A stretch of DNA of 19,013 bases from contig DAOVVY010000003.1 in assembly GCA_030636885.1 (NCBI GenBank), forward strand, positions 1 to 19,013, read 5' to 3'. Under the pieces are notes generated by a model, which made no database searches, was not told the origin of the DNA, and was given only the letters and a program-made list of their open reading frames with translations. Below are positions 14,646-19,013 of this stretch, in pieces; positions within the stretch are counted from its first letter, which is position 1, and the number at the start of each line of letters is the position of its first letter. The DNA is from Candidatus Nanohaloarchaea archaeon (GTDB lineage Archaea; EX4484-52; GLR71). Position numbers and translations under genes: made by a program.

Positions 14646-15059
14646 ATGGTTAATGAGATCAAAACTGATAAGTTCGGAAAGAGGATATTTACTTTCCGAG
14701 GTAAAACTATCGAAGAACTTAAAGCTCTATCTGTGGAAGACTTTATGCTTCTTATAAAAAGTAGGGGTCGAAGGCATATTATACGAGGTTTTACAGATCT
14801 TGAAAAGAATCTTATTGATAATATTCATAATAATCCTGATAAATTTGTAAAGACTCATGCACGGGATATGATTGTATTGCCTGATTTTGTAGGTAAAAAA
14901 ATAGGTATACATAATGGTAAAGATTTTGTATCTGTGGATATAAAGGAAGAGATGTTAGGTCACAGGCTTGGGGAATTTGCACAGACACGAAGGTCACTTA
15001 AACATAGTGGTGTTGGTGTTGGGGCTACAAAATCCAGTAAATTTGTGGCACTTAAATAG
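14646..15059 (+). CDS. rps19: Ribosomal protein S19 (uS19)
   Basis: Small-subunit head protein near the decoding region. The archaeal form is recognisable by FRGKTIEELKALSVEDF near the N-terminus, KTHARDMIVLPDFVGKKIGIHNG in the second half, and the end LGEFAQTRRSLKHSGVGVGATKSS. Length is 137 residues. The in-frame GTG at 14637 lies in the ribosome binding site AAGTGATT, so the ATG at 14646 was chosen. Confidence 0.95.
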   Translation: MVNEIKTDKFGKRIFTFRGKTIEELKALSVEDFMLLIKSRGRRHIIRGFTDLEKNLIDNIHNNPDKFVKTHARDMIVLPDFVGKKIGIHNGKDFVSVDIKEEMLGHRLGEFAQTRRSLKHSGVGVGATKSSKFVALK

Positions 15060-15089
15060 AAACTAAAATGATATTCAATGTGATATTTT

Positions 15090-15662
15090 ATGACTAATAT
15101 AAATCACCCTTACAAAATGGATGACAAAAAAGTTGCTCATAGTGGTGCAACTAATCTTAGGGTTTCTACTAAGAACTCTGTAGAAATAAGTAGGTTCATA
15201 AAAGGTCTTGGTGTTGATAAGGCTATTGATTATTTGGATACTGTCGTTACAAAAAAGAATGCAATTCCATTTAAACGATTTAATAAGGATCAGGCACATC
15301 GAAAAGGTGGTATGGGTCCTGGAAGATATCCAGTTAATGCTGCAATTGAATTTTTAAAATTATTAAAGAATGTTAAAAATAATGCTGAAGTCAAAGGACT
15401 TGATGGTAATCGTTTGGTTGTGGATAATGCACAAGCAAATATTGGTAGTTCACGATTTCATCGGGGTGCAAGATCTTTTGGTCGACGACGTGCAAAGAGT
15501 ACAAATATTTCAATAACTGTAAAAGAGACAAAAGCAAAAAAAGTAGTAGTTAAAAAACCATCAGTTAAAGTTGTTAAACCTAAAGTTGCTCCTAAAGCCA
15601 CTACGGTTGAAACAGACAAAGTTGATGTTAAAGAAGATATTAAAAAGGATATCAATAAATAA
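15090..15662 (+). CDS. rpl22: Ribosomal protein L22 (uL22) with Lys-rich tail
   Basis: Large-subunit protein whose beta-hairpin lines the exit tunnel. The core is typical of archaea: AHRKGGMGPGRYPVNAA near residue 70 and the hairpin region FHRGARSFGRRRAKSTNI near 123-140. The core ends near residue 145. A tail of about 45 residues follows, rich in Lys, Val, Pro and Asp and not part of the usual fold (archaeal L22 is about 150 residues). The ribosome binding site GTGATA lies four bases before the ATG. Its stop overlaps the S3 start by one base (TAATG). Confidence 0.95.
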   Translation: MTNINHPYKMDDKKVAHSGATNLRVSTKNSVEISRFIKGLGVDKAIDYLDTVVTKKNAIPFKRFNKDQAHRKGGMGPGRYPVNAAIEFLKLLKNVKNNAEVKGLDGNRLVVDNAQANIGSSRFHRGARSFGRRRAKSTNISITVKETKAKKVVVKKPSVKVVKPKVAPKATTVETDKVDVKEDIKKDINK

Positions 15663-16633
15663 TGCTTAATGAGGCCAGATTGTATATGATTGAAAGAAAA
15701 TTTATAGAAGATCACATCAAATCACTAGAGATTGAAGAGTATCTTGCAAAGGTTCTTGAAAAAGCAGATTATAGTCATACTGATATACAGATAACTCCTT
15801 TGTCTACAAGATTAGTAGTGCATGTGGGTCGTCCTGGTATTGCAATTGGTCGTGCGGGTAAGAACATAGAAATGATAACTAATATGCTTTCAGAAAAGTT
15901 TGGTGTTAAAAATCCTCAATTAGATATTCAGTCTATTGAAAATCCAGATCTTGATGCAACTTATGTTGCTCATCAGATTTCATCTGCAATTGAACGGTAT
16001 GTTAAACCTAATAGAATTACAAATATTTATCTTAGAAACATAATGCGAGCTGGTGCACATGGTGCTGAGATTCAGATAAGTGGTAAAATATCTGGTGGTC
16101 GTGGTAGGACTGATAAGAAACAGGTAGGTTATATTAAAAAATCAGGAGAATTTGTAATTGATAATGTTGATCGTGGTTTTTCAGTTGCACGTATGAAACC
16201 CGGTGTGCTTGGAATTAAAGTTATGATAATGAAAAATCTTCCAGAGTCTATGCTTATTGAAAAGAGAATAAAAGAGGCTGCAATTGCGGTTGCTAAAGAA
16301 GCAGCTGATAAGAAAGCTGCAGAGAAAAAAGCTAAAGATGTTAAAGATAAAGTTGAATCAACAGAAGATACAAAAGTAGATGCTGATAAAACTGATGATA
16401 AAAAAGATGTAACTAAAGAAGTTAAAAAAGAATCAAAACCAGAACCAAAAAAAGAAGATAAAAAAGCAACTGTTGAAAAAGAAGCAAAAGTTGCTAAACC
16501 TGTTGCTAAAAAAGAGACAACTAAAAAAGAAGTTAAAAAAGAAAAAGTTGTGACAAAGAAGGATGCTGCAGATAAAGTAAAAGCAACAAAGAAAGAAGAG
16601 ACTAAAACTGTTGTTAAAGAAGAGAAGAAATAA
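15662..16633 (+). CDS. rps3: Ribosomal protein S3 (uS3) with long charged tail
   Basis: Small-subunit protein at the mRNA entry site. The N-terminal KH domain has the GxxG loop GRAG at residues 63-66 (GIAIGRAGKNI), and the C-terminal S3 domain is visible through about 195 (AHGAEIQISGKISGGRGR). After residue 205 comes a tail of about 119 residues made almost wholly of Lys, Glu, Asp, Ala, Val and Thr, longer than in usual archaeal S3. An ATG at 15686 would start at MIERKFIEDH, closer to the usual archaeal N-terminus; the start given here is favoured by the TAATG junction with L22. The choice is open. Confidence 0.93.
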   Translation: MLNEARLYMIERKFIEDHIKSLEIEEYLAKVLEKADYSHTDIQITPLSTRLVVHVGRPGIAIGRAGKNIEMITNMLSEKFGVKNPQLDIQSIENPDLDATYVAHQISSAIERYVKPNRITNIYLRNIMRAGAHGAEIQISGKISGGRGRTDKKQVGYIKKSGEFVIDNVDRGFSVARMKPGVLGIKVMIMKNLPESMLIEKRIKEAAIAVAKEAADKKAAEKKAKDVKDKVESTEDTKVDADKTDDKKDVTKEVKKESKPEPKKEDKKATVEKEAKVAKPVAKKETTKKEVKKEKVVTKKDAADKVKATKKEETKTVVKEEKK

Positions 16634-16653
16634 AATTAAGATATGTGATATTT

Positions 16654-16848
16654 ATGGCTATATTCCGTCCAAGACAAATAAGAGATATGAGTGCTGAAGA
16701 TAGAACTAAAAAAATTGAGGAATTAAAACTTGAGCTTTTTAAAGAAAACGGCAAAATCGATGTTGGCGGAGTGTCCGATAATCCTGGCAGGATTAGTGAA
16801 ATCAAGAGAACGATTGCACGAATACTGACTATTCAAAAGGAGATGTAA
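16654..16848 (+). CDS. rpl29: Ribosomal protein L29 (uL29)
   Basis: Small two-helix protein at the tunnel exit of the large subunit. The 64 residues show the family pattern: RQIRDMSAEDRTKKIEELKL, a short GGV-containing linker, and a second helix with RISEIKRTIARILT. The ATG at 16654 has GTGATA immediately upstream; the in-frame GTG at 16645 is part of that site and is not the start. Confidence 0.94.
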   Translation: MAIFRPRQIRDMSAEDRTKKIEELKLELFKENGKIDVGGVSDNPGRISEIKRTIARILTIQKEM

Positions 16849-16856
16849 ATACTAAG

Positions 16857-17165
16857 ATGCAAGATATATGCAATAAGTGTGGACTTCCAAAAGATCTTTG
16901 TGTCTGTGAGACAATTTCCAAAGAAGCACAGCAGATTGAAATTACTTATTTAAGAAAACGTTTTAGAAAGTTTTCAACAATGGTAAAAGGTCTTGACCCA
17001 AAGTCAACAAACATAAAGGAAATAACAACGACATTAAAAGGGAAGCTTGCGTGTGGTGGAACATCAAAGAACGGTTTGATCGAGCTACAAGGAAGGCATG
17101 CTGAAGAAGTAAAAAAATTGCTTATTGAAATGGGTTTCAGTGAAGAATCAATAATAATTTCATAG
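16857..17165 (+). CDS. Translation initiation factor aIF1 (SUI1 family)
   Basis: aIF1 binds the small subunit and enforces start-codon fidelity. The N-terminus carries a zinc-type cluster Cys5, Cys8, Cys15 and Cys17 (CNKCGLPKDLCVC), a known feature of many archaeal aIF1 proteins. The SUI1 fold follows: LRKRFRKFSTMVKGLD, then KLACGGTSKNGLIELQGRH with the typical GG turn and the C-terminal helix. Length of 102 residues is normal. Its place between L29 and Rpp29 is conserved in many archaea. It begins eight bases after L29. Confidence 0.95.
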   Translation: MQDICNKCGLPKDLCVCETISKEAQQIEITYLRKRFRKFSTMVKGLDPKSTNIKEITTTLKGKLACGGTSKNGLIELQGRHAEEVKKLLIEMGFSEESIIIS

Positions 17166-17174
17166 GATGTTTTC

Positions 17175-17462
17175 ATGATAACTCCACAGAATCTCATACG
17201 GCATGAGCTTGTTGGTCTTGATGCAACGGTTTCGGGATGTAAGGATACAAAATGTATCGGTATTTCGGGTTGCATAATTGATGAGACTAAAGACATGATA
17301 CTTATGTTGTCTGGTCAAAATAAGATGTGGTTTGCAAAGGATAAAATTACATTGGATATAACAATTCCTTTAGGGGATGTTGTTCGAGTGTTTGGGGGGC
17401 GTATTTCCGGACGACCTGAAGATCGTATACGGAAAAAAGTTCCTGTAAAATGGAAAAAATAA
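17175..17462 (+). CDS. rnp1: RNase P protein component 1 (Rpp29/Pop4)
   Basis: Protein subunit of archaeal RNase P, which removes tRNA 5' leaders. The Sm-like core is recognisable: IRHELVGLDATVSGC near the N-terminus, GISGCIIDETKDMILM, and VVRVFGGRISGRPEDRI near the end. Length of 95 residues is typical. The ribosome binding site AGGATG is six bases upstream of the ATG. Its position between aIF1 and S17 matches the conserved archaeal order. The S17 frame could be read from inside its last codons, but that start is doubtful. Confidence 0.94.
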   Translation: MITPQNLIRHELVGLDATVSGCKDTKCIGISGCIIDETKDMILMLSGQNKMWFAKDKITLDITIPLGDVVRVFGGRISGRPEDRIRKKVPVKWKK

Positions 17463-17500
17463 TTCATAGTTTTTTAAAAATAAGAAAAAGGTTTGATATG

Positions 17501-17836
17501 ATGGCAAAAAATGCTGTAAAAAACATAGGAATCCCGACCAAAACTGTCCCTAAAGATGTATGTACGGATGATACATGTCCCTTTCATGGTACTCTTAAAG
17601 TAAGGGGTAAGATATTTCAAGGAATTATAGTTTCAGCAAGTATGGATAATTCAGTGGTTGTTGAGTGGAATTATACTTTGTTTATGCCTAAGTATGAACG
17701 ATATGAAAAACGAAAAACAAAAGTTGTTGCTCATAGACCGTCATGTTTCCATGTGAAAAAAGGAGATACTGTTCGAATTGGTGAGTGTCGACCGATAAGT
17801 AAAACTAAAAAATTCGTAATAATAGAAAAACTTTAA
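17501..17836 (+). CDS. rps17: Ribosomal protein S17 (uS17)
   Basis: Small-subunit OB-fold protein that binds 16S rRNA helices 7 and 11. The archaeal form is shown by a Cys pair DDTCPFHG near residues 24-31, then KVRGKIFQGIIVSASMDNSVVVEW, MPKYERYEKRKTKVVAH and KKGDTVRIGECRPISKTK. From the ATG at 17501 it has 111 residues, normal for archaea. The ATG at 17498 is equally close to AAGGTTTGAT. A start at 17450 would add residues overlapping Rpp29 and lacks family support. Confidence 0.94.
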   Translation: MAKNAVKNIGIPTKTVPKDVCTDDTCPFHGTLKVRGKIFQGIIVSASMDNSVVVEWNYTLFMPKYERYEKRKTKVVAHRPSCFHVKKGDTVRIGECRPISKTKKFVIIEKL

Positions 17837-17864
17837 GATGATTATAAAAATATGGTGATAATTT

Positions 17865-18263
17865 ATGAAAGCTATGAGTATCAATTCAACAAAAGGTATA
17901 CAGACTGGAAGCATAATTAGGTGTATTGATAACTCCGGTGCCAAGAAGTTGGAAGTCATAGCTGTTAAAGGTTACAAAGGTATCAGAAAAAGACATCCTT
18001 CTGCAGGTATTGGTGGTGTTGTTGTTTGTTCTGTTAAAACCGGTAATCAGAAAATAAAACATGAAGTTGTAAAGGCTGTTGTTGTTACACAAACAAAAGA
18101 ATTTAAGCGTGCAAATGGTGTAAGAATTAAATTTCCAGAAAATACTGCGGTGCTTATTCAAGATAATTTTGAGCCAAGAGGAAAGCAGATAAAAGGTATT
18201 ATTGCAAAAGAAGTTGTGGAAAGATTCCCAATGATTGGAAAAATTGCAGCAACAATTGTATAA
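17865..18263 (+). CDS. rpl14: Ribosomal protein L14 (uL14)
   Basis: Large-subunit protein forming an intersubunit bridge and the contact site for translational GTPases. Archaeal L14 is recognised by TKGIQTGSIIRCIDNSGAK near residue 10, GVVVCSVKTGNQKIKHEVVKAV in the middle, and GVRIKFPENTAVLI followed by GIIAKEVVERFP near the end. The 132-residue length is normal. A perfect GGTGAT ribosome binding site lies five bases before the ATG. Confidence 0.96.
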   Translation: MKAMSINSTKGIQTGSIIRCIDNSGAKKLEVIAVKGYKGIRKRHPSAGIGGVVVCSVKTGNQKIKHEVVKAVVVTQTKEFKRANGVRIKFPENTAVLIQDNFEPRGKQIKGIIAKEVVERFPMIGKIAATIV

Positions 18264-18275
18264 AGGTGACATAAT

Positions 18276-18866
18276 ATGAAAATTGGTAAATGGTCTCTAA
18301 AATGGAAAGGTTCAAAGGAAACTGCAAAACAAAGAAAATATCTTTATAATGCTCCACTTCATGTTAAACGAAAATTTTTATCCGCAAATCTTTCAAAGAC
18401 ATTAAGGGCAAAAGTTGGTAAATCATCATTACCTGTTCGACTTGGGGATGAGGTTATAATTAAAAGGGGATCTTATAAAGGATCAACTGGTGAAATCGTT
18501 TCGGTTTTTATAAAGAAAGGTTATGTTCATATAAAAGGTATTACAACTAAAAAGACAGATGGTACTGAAGTTCAAGTTCCACAGCAACCATCAAATCTTC
18601 AAATAATATCTTTAAATCTTGATGATGCAAAACGTGTTGGAAATGTAAAATCTGATACCACAAAAAAAGATCAAGGTAAAAATATTAAAAATGTAGTTGC
18701 AAAAAAAGATAGTAAGTCGGTTTCAAAAGTTAAAGTTGAAGCAAAACCAAAAACTAAAAAGGTTGTAACTAAGGTTGCTACAAAAACTGTGACTAAGAAA
18801 GCAACTCCTGTGAAGGAACAGGTAAAGACTGCAAAAACTGCAGATAAGAAGACAGTAAAAAAATAA
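18276..18866 (+). CDS. rpl24: Ribosomal protein L24 (uL24) with Lys-rich tail
   Basis: Large-subunit assembly initiator near the tunnel exit. The KOW motif is visible at about residues 56-83 (LGDEVIIKRGSYKGSTGEI), preceded by the archaeal YNAPLHVKRKFLSANLS. The usual archaeal protein ends near residue 120; here a tail of about 71 residues follows (126-196), rich in Lys, Thr, Val and Ala. The ribosome binding site AAGGTGAC lies six bases before the ATG. Tails of the same kind are present on L22 and S3 in this operon. Confidence 0.94.
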   Translation: MKIGKWSLKWKGSKETAKQRKYLYNAPLHVKRKFLSANLSKTLRAKVGKSSLPVRLGDEVIIKRGSYKGSTGEIVSVFIKKGYVHIKGITTKKTDGTEVQVPQQPSNLQIISLNLDDAKRVGNVKSDTTKKDQGKNIKNVVAKKDSKSVSKVKVEAKPKTKKVVTKVATKTVTKKATPVKEQVKTAKTADKKTVKK

Positions 18867-18903
18867 GGGATGAAAAATAATATTTACGGAATGAGTGATT
18901 GTA

Positions 18904-19013
18904 ATGCATTTAAAGAGACTTCGAGCATCAAAAAATTATCATATACCAAAGAAGACTGCTAAGTTTGCAGTTTTGCCTAATTCAGGACCTCATGGAAAAG
19001 ATGAGTGTATACC
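18904..19013 (+). CDS. rps4e: Ribosomal protein S4e, 5' part (cut by window end)
   Basis: The first 36 codons of S4e, a small-subunit protein found in archaea and eukaryotes only. MHLKRL is the family's usual start, followed by YHIPKKTAKFAV and a GPH segment as in other S4e proteins. The ribosome binding site GAGTGATT lies just upstream. The frame is open to the last base of the window. The position after L24 is the expected archaeal order, with L5 expected next. Confidence 0.92.
   Translation, partial: MHLKRLRASKNYHIPKKTAKFAVLPNSGPHGKDECI

Noticed and set aside
17450..17500. A longer S17 start overlapping the end of Rpp29.
   Set aside because: The added residues do not resemble the S17 family, and the ATG pair at 17498/17501 has a good ribosome binding site.
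1..19013. CRISPR arrays, insertion sequences, tRNA or rRNA genes.
   Set aside because: No spaced direct repeats, transposase frames or cloverleaf candidates were seen on either strand by reading.

Overview
The window is archaeal. The evidence is the order of its ribosomal protein genes (L3-L4-L23-L2-S19-L22-S3-L29-aIF1-Rpp29-S17-L14-L24-S4e, with initiation factor aIF1 and the RNase P protein Rpp29 inserted after L29), an archaease/RtcB tRNA-ligation pair, TATA-type promoters, poly-T terminators, and ribosome binding sites of GTGAT/GGTGAT type that match the archaeal 16S 3' end. The DNA is AT-rich. The gene order fits a euryarchaeal or DPANN-like lineage; I cannot fix the lineage further from sequence alone.

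Layout. (1) 1-381: 3' end of an unrecognised gene. (2) 427-2356: archease and RtcB, the RNA 3'-phosphate/5'-OH ligase system that joins tRNA exons. (3) 2399-7809: a tight five-gene cassette: MoxR AAA+ ATPase, DUF58 protein, a five-helix membrane protein of unknown family, a BatA-like membrane-anchored VWA protein, and a large BatD-like single-pass protein with a Gln/Glu-rich linker and three copies of a ~75-residue extracytoplasmic repeat. Two of its junctions are 4-nt ATGA overlaps. (4) 8035-8406: a small two-helix membrane protein with its own promoter. (5) Minus strand, 8413-10186: adenylosuccinate synthetase followed by a DEDDy (YprB-type) exonuclease. (6) Minus strand, 10328-11430: an ArsP/DUF318-type permease preceded by a 41-residue Lys-rich peptide ending in a CC-x2-C-x3-CC cluster, too short for most gene callers. 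(7) 11431-11860: a 430-bp intergenic region holding divergent promoters and a possible ~130-nt leader for the ribosomal operon. (8) 11861-19013: the ribosomal operon, cut by the window end inside S4e.

How they work together. The MoxR/DUF58/VWA/BatD-like cassette looks like one envelope-associated machine: an AAA+ ATPase acting with a soluble DUF58 protein and membrane VWA and BatD-like partners, with the repeats displayed outside the cell. Its substrate is unknown. This is the most interesting unit in the window, because the five-helix subunit and the repeat domain match nothing I recognise. The Cys-rich peptide plus permease is the second candidate, probably for metal or metalloid handling. 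In the ribosomal operon, L22, S3 and L24 all carry long Lys-rich low-complexity C-terminal tails.

Start codons were chosen by ribosome binding site. In several genes an in-frame GTG inside the Shine-Dalgarno sequence gives a falsely long N-terminus; those are corrected here (RtcB, DUF58, L23, S19, L29, permease).
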